Below the pieces are notes generated by a model. That model was given only the letters and a program-made list of their open reading frames with translations. It was not told the origin of the DNA and did no database searches. A DNA stretch of 64,000 nucleotides from Longitalea luteola (GTDB taxonomy: Bacteria > Bacteroidota > Bacteroidia > Chitinophagales > Chitinophagaceae): contig NZ_JAFIQX010000005.1 in the NCBI RefSeq assembly GCF_017356035.1, positions 399,549-463,548 of the forward strand. Direction: 5' to 3'. The translations under genes were made by a program, and so were the position numbers. Positions 55,350 through 62,649 of the stretch are shown here, piece by piece. Each line of letters starts with the position of its first letter. Position 1 is the stretch's first letter.

Positions 55350-55633
55350 AGTTCCGTGTCCGCCGGCTGGCGGGTAAGCAGAGGTCTCAAAACCTTTGCA
55401 ACGGAAGAAAATAAAAATACGGTTCCGTGTCCGCCGGCTGGCGGATAGGCAGAGGTCTCAAAATCTTTGCAACGGAAGAAAATAAAAATACGGTTCCGTG
55501 TCCGCCGGCTGGCGGATAGGCAGAGGTCTCAAAACCTTTGCAACGGAAGAAAATAAAAATACGGTTCCGTGTCCGCCGGCTGGCGGATAGGCAGAGGTCT
55601 CAAAACCTTTGCAACGGAATAAAATAAAAATAC
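55350..55633 (+). repeat. Four tandem 71-bp tRNA-Cys-derived units
   Basis: Units start at 55350, 55421, 55492 and 55563, exactly 71 bp apart, and the intact tRNA-Cys starts one further period on at 55634. Each unit shares with the tRNA the first 9 nt (GGTTCCGTG), the 13 nt TAGGCAGAGGTCT and CAAAACCTTT. The D-arm is replaced by the palindrome TCCGCCGGCTGGCGGA, the anticodon loop has lost G34 (CTCAAA in place of CTGCAAA), and the T-arm is absent. TTCCGT can pair with ACGGAA in the unit, so each could fold as a three-way junction with two hairpins. Only a few substitutions separate the units. Confidence 0.95.
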
Positions 55634-55704
55634 GGTTCCGTGGCCGAGTGGCTAGGCAGAGGTCTGCAAAACCTTTTACAGCAGTTCGAATCTGCTCGGA
55701 ACCT
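55634..55704 (+). tRNA. tRNA-Cys (GCA)
   Basis: A 71-nt cloverleaf: acceptor GGTTCCG/CGGAACC, D-arm GCCGAGTGGCTAGGC, anticodon stem GAGGT/ACCTT with loop CTGCAAA (anticodon GCA), T-arm with TTCGAAT, and U73 as expected for cysteine. The 3' CCA is not encoded. It follows the four-unit array and is followed by a terminator. Confidence 0.97.
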
Positions 55705-55813
55705 CACGATCAAGGATCGCTTAATCGCGGTCCTTTTTTTTATATAATTTAATAGTTACCGTGTTCTTTTTCAGTCTTTTATAGCAACGGTCATCGCTAA
55801 CGGCTTCTTACCT
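55691..55813 (+). repeat. Direct repeat A, left copy (tRNA 3' end plus downstream)
   Basis: The tRNA-Cys 3' part TCTGCTCGGAACCTCA, the terminator and the stretch up to TCTTACCT are repeated at 61562-61686 with a few substitutions and short gaps. The two copies are 5871 bp apart. Confidence 0.9.
55712..55741 (+). terminator. Terminator of the tRNA-Cys transcript
   Basis: AAGGATCGC (55712-55720) pairs with GCGGTCCTT (55727-55735), followed by T8. Confidence 0.9.
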
Positions 55814-56276
55814 TTATATCTCCATAACATAGTTAACCCGGCGTATTTACTCGACCATTACTCGACGATTGGTTGAACAGTGATCGAGGGATTTTTAAAT
55901 TCAAAAATGAATAGTTATGCCGAAAAAGTATGTTGTATCCTATTAAGCCAGGTTGTTTTCGTCCACGGGAACGCAGTACCTGTATTATTCATATCCAATA
56001 CTGTTACACAAATAAGAAGAAGATCGGCTTAGCTGTTAAGGATCGACATGAATCATCATTTAAGTCTCTAATTTGCATCATTTGACTCCCCTGTTTTTAT
56101 CAACCCTGCCATAGATTTACAGTCTTCTTAAGGCTAAAAATTGCTGTCTATGAAGAAACCGCTGTTATGCTTTGCTAATTCCTTGCTTCAGCATTAGTGA
56201 CTTTTTGGCAGCGAGTCCTGTGTCTTTTCAACCGGGCTCATTTATTAGCTTTTTAGGCTGAAACATATTAAGCAAA
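55742..56276. other. Gap after tRNA-Cys with no intact gene
   Basis: The stretch has the second part of direct repeat A, the repeat TCGACCATTACTCGAC at 55851-55866, and short broken frames (for example MPKKYVVSY at about 55918 ending in a stop and continuing GTQYLYYSYP in frame). These look like gene debris, but I do not recognise the family. Confidence 0.45.
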
Positions 56277-56432
56277 ATGAAAAAAGTATTTTTTGTAATT
56301 GCAGGCTTTATCTCGTCGCTAAACTTATGGGCACAGCAGTATCCCTTTCAAGATCCGCAGAGGAGTTCAAGAGAACGCGAAAGGGATTTGACATCACGAT
56401 TAACGCTTAAAAAAGGCGGCATTAATGTTTGA
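56277..56432 (+). pseudogene. GH3 glycosidase, N-terminal fragment
   Basis: The 51-codon frame from ATG 56277 has a signal peptide (MKKVFFVIAGFISSLNLWAQ) followed by QYPFQDPQRSSRERERDLTS and RLTLKK, which matches the first residues of GH3 beta-glucosidases/xylosidases. It then runs into a stop, and the remaining about 700 residues are missing. The following sequence belongs to a GH29 enzyme. Confidence 0.8.
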
Positions 56433-56474
56433 TATCTTAAAGCCCATTACGCGGTTGTGCATTAAGAAATTTAA

Positions 56475-57404
56475 CTGGAGGAGCGAAGGATAGGCGATGT
56501 CGTGCGAGAAATGGCCAATGCCTGTAAAGAATATGGGTTGAAATTGGGTATCTATTTGTCGCCATGGGACAGGAACCATCCTGATTATGGGAAACCGGAA
56601 TATATCACTTATTTCCGCAACCAACTCACAGAGTTGCTCACAAGCTACGGACCCATTTTTGAAATATGGTTTGATGGCGCTAATGGTGGTACCGGGTATT
56701 ATGGTGGTGCTAATGAAAACCGGAAGATAGACCGCACAACCTATTACGACTGGCCGGATACATATAAACTGATAGTGGCGGCACCTGCCATTATCCGAGA
56801 TCAATCCGGTGAAGTGAACATGACGCCGGTTGATGCAGAATCGGTTGTTTACTACACTTTGAACGGAAGTATACCTAGCCCGAAATCAAAAAAATATAAC
56901 GGCCCTTTTCAAACACACGGGAAACTGGAAATAAAGGCAATAGCTTTTGATAAAACTTCGGGGAAAAGCAGCCCGGTTGCTTACGAAAAATTCGACATTC
57001 CCAGGAAGGATTGGAAAATTGTAGGATTGGAAGATGAAAAGGCTTACGTGATCATTGATGGTAATTCAGCCACTTCATGGCATCAGGCCGGAGATAAAAA
57101 AATGCCTGTTGATCTGGTAATTGATTTAGGTAGGAAAGAAAATGTATGTGGATTCAGGTACCTGCCAGATACTGATATGTGGAATCCCGGCATCATCACT
57201 CACTATCAGTTTTATGTTTCAGCGGATAATATAGAATGGAAACTGGTAGACCAGGGCGAATTCTCCAATATCAAAAACAACCCTTTATGGCAAACCAAAA
57301 GGTTTGCGACGAAAAAGATCCGGTATATCAAATTCCGGGCATTGAACAATACGCAGGGCAATGATAACACAGGATATGCTGAAGTAGATATTATTACTAA
57401 TTAA
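56475..57404 (+). pseudogene. GH29 alpha-L-fucosidase, truncated and internally deleted
   Basis: The frame is open from 56475 (after a TAA at 56472) without a normal start. REMANACKEYGLKLGIYLSP and WDRNHPDYGKP, then PIFEIWFDGANGG (which contains the expected nucleophile Asp), are GH29 barrel pieces. The N-terminal barrel part is missing, and after TYYDWPDTYKLIV the sequence jumps to a chitobiase-like segment (VVYYTLNGSIPSPKSKKYNG) and an F5/8 type C-like domain, so the middle of the enzyme is deleted. The GH3 signal peptide fragment lies just upstream in another frame. Confidence 0.82.
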
Positions 57405-57465
57405 GAGACATTTTTTTATCAATACCGTTTAAATCTATTGAGAAAGATCGCATAACACGCACATC

Positions 57466-59553
57466 ATGATCAAAATTGTTTTTTTTATTATTGCTGTTTT
57501 TATAACCGGGTTAACGTTAAAATCACAGCAAAATGCTGCCCGTTTTTTCCCAGACAGTAACCTCGTCACTACCGGTATTTATTATTATCCTGAGCACTGG
57601 AGTGAAAACCAATGGGAGAGAGATATCAGTAAGATAGCTGCAATGGGTTATGAATTTGTTCATCTCGCCGAGTTTGCCTGGTTTAAAATGGAACCCATTG
57701 AAGGGAAATTCAATTTTGCCTGGCTTGATAAGGTAGTGAACCTTTGCGTTAAGTATCATTTGAAAGTTCTTTTATGTACACCTTCTGCAACCACTCCAAC
57801 CTGGATGCGCATACATTACCCCGAAACTTTCATTATGGATGGCCATTATATACGGGGAGAGAATGGCACCCGCGGCCTGGGTTCAGTTGTCAATCAGAAG
57901 TACCGCAGTTTTGTGGCAAAAATTGTAGCTGAAATGGCTAAACGTTACGGGCAGAATAAAAACGTGATCGGTTGGCAACTGGATAACGAACCAGGTGCAA
58001 TTCCTGATTATAGTCCTTCGTCGCAGCAGGCATTCAGAATATGGTTAAAGAAGAAATACAAAACAATTGATGCATTAAATACTGCCTGGGGAGCCGCTTT
58101 CTGGAGCCAATGGTTTAATAGTTTCGATCAGGTGATCATCCCAAATACGAACCTGGTCGGGTGGTGGGGTAATAATCCGCATGCTTTACTTGATTTCAAG
58201 CGTTATTCAGCAGACGCCCAGGCCGAATTCCTCGATTTACAGGCAGATATATTGCGGAACTACATTTCAAAGCATCAATACATTACTACCAATTATACGG
58301 CAGTTTCTACAGGTTCCGATGCCGTGCGCACAAAAAAACTTGATTTTGCTACCTATACAGCGTATCCAAATGGTGGAAGTGACAATATCGGCGATCTCGG
58401 ATTCAGGCTGGGCAATAGTAAAATAATTCTCTTTGCCGCTGATTATTACAAGTCAGTTGGTGGAGTGTCTGGAGTGATGGAGATTCAGCCCGGGCCGGTA
58501 AACTGGGGCAGCTATAATCCGCTGCTTTTACCAGGTACGGTGCGGATGTGGTTGTACCACAGTTTTGCAGCGGGTGGAAAACTAGCCTGTTCATACCGGT
58601 TCCGGCAGATCAATTACAGCGCAGAGCAATACCATGCCGGAATTATGCTGCCCGATGGTGTAACGCCTTCGCCGGGTGGAGAAGACTACATGCAATTCAT
58701 GGCGGAAATCAAAGAGCTTCGGAAACAATATAGCCCAGGTGTTAAAATGCCGGAAAGAGTGGCTGCACGGTCAACCGCTATTCTTTGGAACCTGGAAAAT
58801 TACTGGACTATTGAAAGACAAAAACAAACCGGGCAATGGGACACCTGGAATTACCCGATAAAATTCCTGGAAATAGCAAAGTCGTTTGGCGCACCGGTCG
58901 ATATTATCTCTGAAACTGCCGATCTGTCGAAATATAATTTTGTAATAGTTCCGGCATACGAAATGGTGGATGCTGCTTTGGTGAAAAAATGGAATGATTA
59001 TGCGGCTAACGGAGGACATTTAATTATCACCTGCCGAACAGCAACAAAAGATCGCAGGGGGCACTTTTGGGAGGCGGAAACGGCGGCGCCAATTTCGGGG
59101 CTTATAGGAGCCCGGGTTAAAACCACCGATATGCTATCGAATTACGCCAAAGGCGACATCCTCAGCAAATCGGCTCATTACAACTGGAATAACTGGGGTG
59201 ATTTATTGATCGCTGATCAGAATACCGAAGTACTTGCAACGTATGACAATCAGTTTTATAAAGGCAACGCTGCGGTCGTAAATCACAAGGTTGGTAAAGG
59301 AACTGTAACATATATTGGCGTGGATACAGACGATGACAAACTGGAAAAAGATATTTTGCGTGAAATTTATGGTGGTGCAGGCGTAATTGTTGAAAATTAT
59401 CCCACTGGCGTATTCGTGTACTGGCGGGACGGATTTTATGTGGCAGTGAATTATTCTTCCGATAGTTATACAATGAATATTCCCCCAACTGCCCAAATAC
59501 TGATAGGTGAAAAAGCTTTGAAACCGGCCGGCGTGTTGGTTTGGAAAGAATAA
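57466..59553 (+). CDS. Secreted beta-galactosidase, GH42
   Basis: A 695-residue protein with signal peptide (up to about residue 20). The GH42 barrel starts TTGIYYYPEHWSENQWERDI; the acid/base Glu is in GWQLDNEPGAIPDYS and the nucleophile Glu in SGVMEIQPGPVNW. A beta-galactosidase trimerisation-like domain (about 430-600, with NFVIVPAYEMVDAALVKKW) and a small C-terminal domain follow. It cleaves terminal beta-galactosides outside the cytoplasm. It follows the GH29 remnant, so it was probably part of a glycan-utilisation locus. Confidence 0.93.
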   Translation: MIKIVFFIIAVFITGLTLKSQQNAARFFPDSNLVTTGIYYYPEHWSENQWERDISKIAAMGYEFVHLAEFAWFKMEPIEGKFNFAWLDKVVNLCVKYHLKVLLCTPSATTPTWMRIHYPETFIMDGHYIRGENGTRGLGSVVNQKYRSFVAKIVAEMAKRYGQNKNVIGWQLDNEPGAIPDYSPSSQQAFRIWLKKKYKTIDALNTAWGAAFWSQWFNSFDQVIIPNTNLVGWWGNNPHALLDFKRYSADAQAEFLDLQADILRNYISKHQYITTNYTAVSTGSDAVRTKKLDFATYTAYPNGGSDNIGDLGFRLGNSKIILFAADYYKSVGGVSGVMEIQPGPVNWGSYNPLLLPGTVRMWLYHSFAAGGKLACSYRFRQINYSAEQYHAGIMLPDGVTPSPGGEDYMQFMAEIKELRKQYSPGVKMPERVAARSTAILWNLENYWTIERQKQTGQWDTWNYPIKFLEIAKSFGAPVDIISETADLSKYNFVIVPAYEMVDAALVKKWNDYAANGGHLIITCRTATKDRRGHFWEAETAAPISGLIGARVKTTDMLSNYAKGDILSKSAHYNWNNWGDLLIADQNTEVLATYDNQFYKGNAAVVNHKVGKGTVTYIGVDTDDDKLEKDILREIYGGAGVIVENYPTGVFVYWRDGFYVAVNYSSDSYTMNIPPTAQILIGEKALKPAGVLVWKE

Positions 59554-59801
59554 GCTGAAAAAATATTCGTGCTTATGAATTCGAAAATAAAAAAACTACA
59601 TCATTTATCGCGCTGTTGCAGTCACGACCCACCCTGGCGAAGAGCCAGCATCCTCAATGGGTGGCCCATTGACTTCCGTATAAGACAATTAGTAGAAATT
59701 CAAAAGTTTTACACATCTAATTTAATAAATATTGAACTGGCAAGAGATAGTTAACGACAACACCTGTAAATGATTAAAATCTTATCCACTCTTGAAGGCA
59801 A
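59554..59801. other. Gap after GH42 gene, no supported gene
   Basis: Only short AT-rich frames are present (for example a 61-codon frame from 59569 starting MLMNSKIKKL), none with family similarity. From here the base composition is clearly more AT-rich than in the first 55 kb. Confidence 0.4.
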
Positions 59802-59833
59802 TTCGGGTGATAATTTCAGAAATTTGGTATAAA
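59802..59833 (+). promoter_or_regulatory. Promoter motif shared by the sigma gene and the peptide operon (copy 1)
   Basis: TTCGGGTGATA, 10 nt, TTTGGTATAAA. The identical blocks with identical spacing recur at 60411-60442. This copy lies 22 nt before the ECF sigma ATG. It does not fit the TAnnTTTG consensus and so is likely the target of the alternative sigma factor itself. Confidence 0.8.
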
Positions 59834-59855
59834 GAATGGATAAATATTAGAAAGT

Positions 59856-60389
59856 ATGCCTGAAATATCAGATGACAGCTTATTGAGCCAATTAAGAAAA
59901 GAAGAAAATGCAGCGTTTGACTGCTTATATGAAGAGTGCTTCCCATTAGTTGCCAAATACATCAAACAAAACACTGGTAGCGAACAAGACGCAGAAGATT
60001 TATTTCAAGAAGCAGTTATTGTACTGCTCACCAAAATCAGGCAACCCGAATTTCTTTTAACAGCGTCACTTAAAACATATGTGTTTTCCATTTCAAAAAA
60101 TTTATGGCTTAAAAAATTACGGGATAGTCAACGGATAATGGTTGCTGACGAATATTACTTAGCCGATTTACCAACCGATGACAACGAAAAATCCAACCAG
60201 GATGAAAATAAACTATCTGGCTGGCTTCAAAAAATAACAGCTAATTGTAGAAGAATATTAAAAGCCATTTTTTACCTCAATGAACCCATGCACAGCCTAA
60301 TGACAAAAATGGGCTGGAAAAACAATCATACAGCTTCCAATCAAAAGTATAAGTGTATTGAACAAATAAGAAGAGAAAGCAAAAAATAA
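59856..60389 (+). CDS. ECF-type RNA polymerase sigma factor
   Basis: A 177-residue sigma-70 family protein. Region 2: AAFDCLYEECFPLVAKYIKQ, then GSEQDAEDLFQEAVIVLLTK; region 4-like: NCRRILKAIFYLNEPMHSLM, then MGWKNNHTASNQKYKCIEQI, as in a Bacteroidota group with region 4 ending QKYKC. No anti-sigma gene is adjacent. The gene is AT-rich compared with the rest of the window. Its promoter motif is repeated before the following peptide genes, so it probably autoregulates and activates them. Confidence 0.93.
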   Translation: MPEISDDSLLSQLRKEENAAFDCLYEECFPLVAKYIKQNTGSEQDAEDLFQEAVIVLLTKIRQPEFLLTASLKTYVFSISKNLWLKKLRDSQRIMVADEYYLADLPTDDNEKSNQDENKLSGWLQKITANCRRILKAIFYLNEPMHSLMTKMGWKNNHTASNQKYKCIEQIRRESKK

Positions 60390-60410
60390 TTTCTGACAAT
60401 CATTGCTCTC

Positions 60411-60442
60411 TTCGGGTGATAGCTTATTCTTTTTGGTATAAA
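60411..60442 (+). promoter_or_regulatory. Promoter motif shared by the sigma gene and the peptide operon (copy 2)
   Basis: TTCGGGTGATA, 10 nt, TTTGGTATAAA, identical in blocks and spacing to 59802-59833; it lies 16 nt before the ATG of the small membrane peptide at 60459. Confidence 0.8.
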
Positions 60443-60458
60443 TATCAAATCAAACAAT

Positions 60459-60539
60459 ATGAAAAAAAGAACAAAGCTAATCGTTTGCACCATTTCAATT
60501 ACCCTTCTTGCTCTTTGCATTTATCATTTTTTCGGATAA
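60459..60539 (+). CDS. Small single-span membrane peptide, 26 residues
   Basis: The frame MKKRTKLIVCTISITLLALC then IYHFFG is a short basic N-terminus followed by one hydrophobic helix. It lies 16 nt downstream of the shared promoter motif, and the next small peptide follows after 16 bp. It could be a membrane peptide of toxin or regulator type. It is too short for family assignment; coding status rests on position and composition. Confidence 0.55.
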   Translation: MKKRTKLIVCTISITLLALCIYHFFG

Positions 60540-60555
60540 ATAAAACAACCAGACA

Positions 60556-60756
60556 ATGAAAAAAAGCATAAGTATTTTGAATATTAATGAATATGAAGGC
60601 GATGGAGTAAGTTGCCCAATTGTTCCTGCAAATTTACCCTGGTACAAAAAAGTTGCTTTGACATTTTTTAGATTTGGAATTTGCCCAATGTGTATAACAA
60701 TGAGTGTTTCATTTAGCATTGGAAAGTTTTTTAAGAAACATTTTTTCAATGACTAA
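60556..60756 (+). CDS. Small peptide with CPMC motif and hydrophobic helix, 66 residues
   Basis: The peptide reads MKKSISILNINEYEGDGVSC, then PIVPANLPWYKKVALTFFRF, and ends with GICPMC, a hydrophobic segment and FFKKHFFND. It has three Cys (one in VSCP, two in CPMC). It is in one operon with the 26-residue peptide under the sigma-type promoter. It has no signal peptide of normal form. The pattern of a soluble leader plus a Cys-containing hydrophobic part could be a peptide precursor or an anti-sigma-like sensor; both are speculation. Confidence 0.6.
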   Translation: MKKSISILNINEYEGDGVSCPIVPANLPWYKKVALTFFRFGICPMCITMSVSFSIGKFFKKHFFND

Positions 60757-60971
60757 AATCAAAAATAGTACACCAGTCAAAAGGTAAATAAGTATTGGCG
60801 AAGCGGTTGAAAGCAAGATGAGAAAGACCATGAATTTGCGTTATCGATTCCTGCCCTACATATTATGATAGGGAACGACGCAGTAGCTCAATGATCGCAT
60901 CTGTACCCTAACCTCGTAAACGAACTGTTGAACAGCCATTTTGCAGTCATATTTTTAGCCATTAAATCTTT

Positions 60972-60979
60972 TATTTTTG
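60972..60979 (+). promoter_or_regulatory. -7 box of the VOC gene
   Basis: TATTTTTG fits TAnnTTTG, 15 nt before the ATG at 60995, and excludes an in-frame TTG at 60977 as start. Confidence 0.5.
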
Positions 60980-60994
60980 CTGTTAAAATTGAAC

Positions 60995-61345
60995 ATGGGT
61001 GTTAAAAGAATTGTTGCTAATATCACTGCTGCAAATGTTATTGACGCACGTAAATTTTACGGAGATATTCTCGGGCTCAATGAACTAATGAACCATGGTT
61101 GGATAGTTACCTATGGTACGACAACAAAAATGGGTGTCCAAATAAGCTTTGCTTCTGAGGGAGGGTCAGGAACGGTTGTTCCGGATTTGTCTATTGAAGT
61201 TGAAGATGTAGTTCTGATTTATACTGCCATGAAGAATGCAGGCTTTAAGATTGATTATGAACTGACGGACGAGCCTTGGGGGGTAAGGCGGTTTTATGTG
61301 CGTGATCCGTTTGGAAAGCTAATAAATATTCTTTCTCATACATAA
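60995..61345 (+). CDS. VOC-superfamily (glyoxalase/bleomycin resistance-like) protein
   Basis: A 116-residue single-domain protein with the vicinal oxygen chelate fold: IVANITAANVIDARKFYGDI, then GLNELMNHGWIVTYG and the C-terminal EPWGVRRFYVRDPFGKLINI. Small proteins of this type bind drugs or isomerise small molecules. The substrate is unknown. It lies inside the putative tRNA-Cys island. Confidence 0.9.
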   Translation: MGVKRIVANITAANVIDARKFYGDILGLNELMNHGWIVTYGTTTKMGVQISFASEGGSGTVVPDLSIEVEDVVLIYTAMKNAGFKIDYELTDEPWGVRRFYVRDPFGKLINILSHT

Positions 61346-61498
61346 ATTTGCTAATGCCGCATTCTATTCCGCTTTATGTAATCATAGGTGATCGAAATCA
61401 CATTTGCAACTGCCTATTCGAAAAGATCACATAAGTTTGAAATAATCGGGTTTTACCTTGTTAAAGAAGCAAAAATGAGTAACAAACCTTGTTTTTGA

Positions 61499-61514
61499 TC
61501 GACCATTACTCGAC
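61499..61514. repeat. Direct repeat B, right copy (TCGACCATTACTCGAC)
   Basis: Identical to 55851-55866. Each copy contains two TCGAC words 11 bp apart. The copies lie just inside the two copies of direct repeat A, so they may be recombinase-binding sites of the former element. Confidence 0.8.
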
Positions 61515-61561
61515 TAAAAAAGCGACACTTGATTTTCAATATACTACGAGGTTTTGACAAG

Positions 61562-61686
61562 TCTGCTCGGAACCTCAGGATCAAGGATCGCTTGCGCGGT
61601 CCTTTTTTCATTTTATACAACTTTACAGTTACCGCGTTCTTTTTCAGTCTTTTATAACAACGGTCATCGCTAACGGCCTCTTACCT
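61562..61686 (+). repeat. Direct repeat A, right copy (tRNA-Cys 3' fragment)
   Basis: TCTGCTCGGAACCTCA, the terminator AAGGATCGC/GCGGTCCTT at 61583-61604 and the following sequence to TTACCT match 55691-55813. The preceding bases do not match the tRNA, so only the 3' part of the gene is present. Confidence 0.9.
61583..61608 (+). terminator. Terminator copy in direct repeat A
   Basis: AAGGATCGC pairs with GCGGTCCTT and is followed by T6; it duplicates the tRNA-Cys terminator but follows no intact gene. Confidence 0.75.
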
Positions 61687-61757
61687 GCACAGCTTCCAGC
61701 GACGACAAAATTTCCGCCGAATGCGCTTTCATTTGGGTAAAAAATCGAAATAAATCT

Positions 61758-61787
61758 TTGCTACATGAAAAAATAAATGTATATTAG
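61758..61787 (+). promoter_or_regulatory. Promoter-like pair upstream of the candidate ncRNA
   Basis: TTG (61758-61760), 19 nt, TATATTAG (61780-61787), one or two mismatches from TAnnTTTG. Start would be near 61793. Confidence 0.4.
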
Positions 61788-61792
61788 ATGTG

Positions 61793-61937
61793 TAGTTATC
61801 TTCTCTCTCGTTTTAGTTCTTATTGTTTTTTATTAGATTTTTCTTAACAAGTTAAATTTACATTTAATTCAGTTTTTATTATTTCGTCTTTAGAAGATAA
61901 CTATTTTAAGGGGCAGAGTCAAATCTGCTCCTTTTTT
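61793..61937 (+). ncRNA. Candidate small RNA with long-range stem and terminator
   Basis: TAGTTATCTTCT (61793-61804) and AGAAGATAACTA (61892-61903) are perfect 12-bp complements enclosing an AT-rich loop of 87 nt. Six nt later GGGGCAGA (61910-61917) pairs with TCTGCTCC (61924-61931) before T6, an intrinsic terminator. No ORF spans the region. This is the architecture of a short structured transcript of about 145 nt. I do not recognise its family. Confidence 0.6.
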
Positions 61938-62082
61938 ATTATCTCAACGATTATATCTAATTTATACACACATCCAGCTGTACAAACCAAAGTCACATAG
62001 CTGTTGTTACAAGGCCGATGGCTTTATTCTTCTTGTATAATTTTTTATACCCCTAAAATGAGACCTCATTTGCAAATCTGCA

Positions 62083-62298
62083 ATTGTAAACTTCTACGCC
62101 AAGTTTACGCAGCTTGATACACTGGCTTCGTCACTTTCTTCCATAACCAGCGCCATTATGCTTGCTCCTTTTTTCAAGCAACCGTTTACTTATTTTGCCA
62201 CCCGCATCGCCGATACCTTGTTTTCCTTAAATATTTTGGCTGGTGCCGGGACTTCAGTGATGATTCATTACACTCATTCAGGGTGCAGAGCATATTAA
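62083..62298 (+). pseudogene. Fragment of an unidentified gene ending just before the NTF2-like gene
   Basis: The frame from about 62083 to the TAA at 62296-62298 reads FYAKFTQLDTLASSLSSITS, later PFFKQPFTYFATRIADTLFS and ends SVMIHYTHSGCRAY. It has no start codon and is not recognised. It looks like the C-terminal end of a membrane or hypothetical protein. Between 61938 and this fragment I see nothing else. Confidence 0.4.
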
Positions 62299-62310
62299 AA
62301 CATCAAGACA

Positions 62311-62649
62311 ATGACTAACAGAGAGATTTTAGAAAAAGCTAACCAAGCTTTCAGCAAAGGAAACTATGAAGAGTTCCTGACTTATTGTACCGAAGATACC
62401 AAATGGATATATGTAGGCGATCGTACCATAGAAGGTAAAGATAAGGTACGTGAATATCTTGCCACAGCATACGAGGAATCGACATTCCGGATCGAAAGGT
62501 TTATCGAGGAAGGCGAAAACCTGGTAGCTATTGGCTGGATCAAATTGAAGGATAAGAATGGCAAGATCATTTGCTATTCTTTCTGCGACGTCTGGAAATT
62601 TAGAAATGGTAAAATGGCAGAATTAAAAGCATTTGTTATCAAAGATTGA
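62311..62649 (+). CDS. Nuclear transport factor 2-like (SnoaL-type) protein
   Basis: A 112-residue protein of the NTF2-like fold: EILEKANQAFSKGNYEEFLT, then DTKWIYVGDRTIEGKDKVRE and FCDVWKFRNGKMAELKAFVI. Such small proteins are hydrolases, isomerases or ligand-binding proteins. The next frame downstream overlaps with a fragment of an HxlR regulator, which often lies next to such genes. Confidence 0.9.
   Translation: MTNREILEKANQAFSKGNYEEFLTYCTEDTKWIYVGDRTIEGKDKVREYLATAYEESTFRIERFIEEGENLVAIGWIKLKDKNGKIICYSFCDVWKFRNGKMAELKAFVIKD

Larger units (their letters stand above)
55691..61686. mobile_element. Putative integrated island or remnant at tRNA-Cys
   Basis: A fragment of the tRNA-Cys 3' end recurs at 61562, and a second pair of direct repeats (TCGACCATTACTCGAC) lies at 55851-55866 and 61499-61514, just inside. 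This is the layout left by an element that integrates at a tRNA 3' end. The interior holds gene fragments (GH3, GH29), a GH42 gene, and AT-rich genes with a sigma factor. No integrase, excisionase or transfer gene is visible, so it would be a remnant or a non-autonomous element. Confidence 0.45.

Noticed and set aside
55350..55633. CRISPR array
   Set aside because: The units are contiguous copies with no unique spacers, and no cas genes are nearby; period and sequence match the adjacent tRNA-Cys.
56400..56804. Minus-strand frame across the GH29 fragment
   Set aside because: Antisense of clear fucosidase motifs.
59569..59754. Short frame after GH42 (MLMNSKIKKL...) as a gene
   Set aside because: No similarity, no promoter, and composition of a random AT-rich frame.
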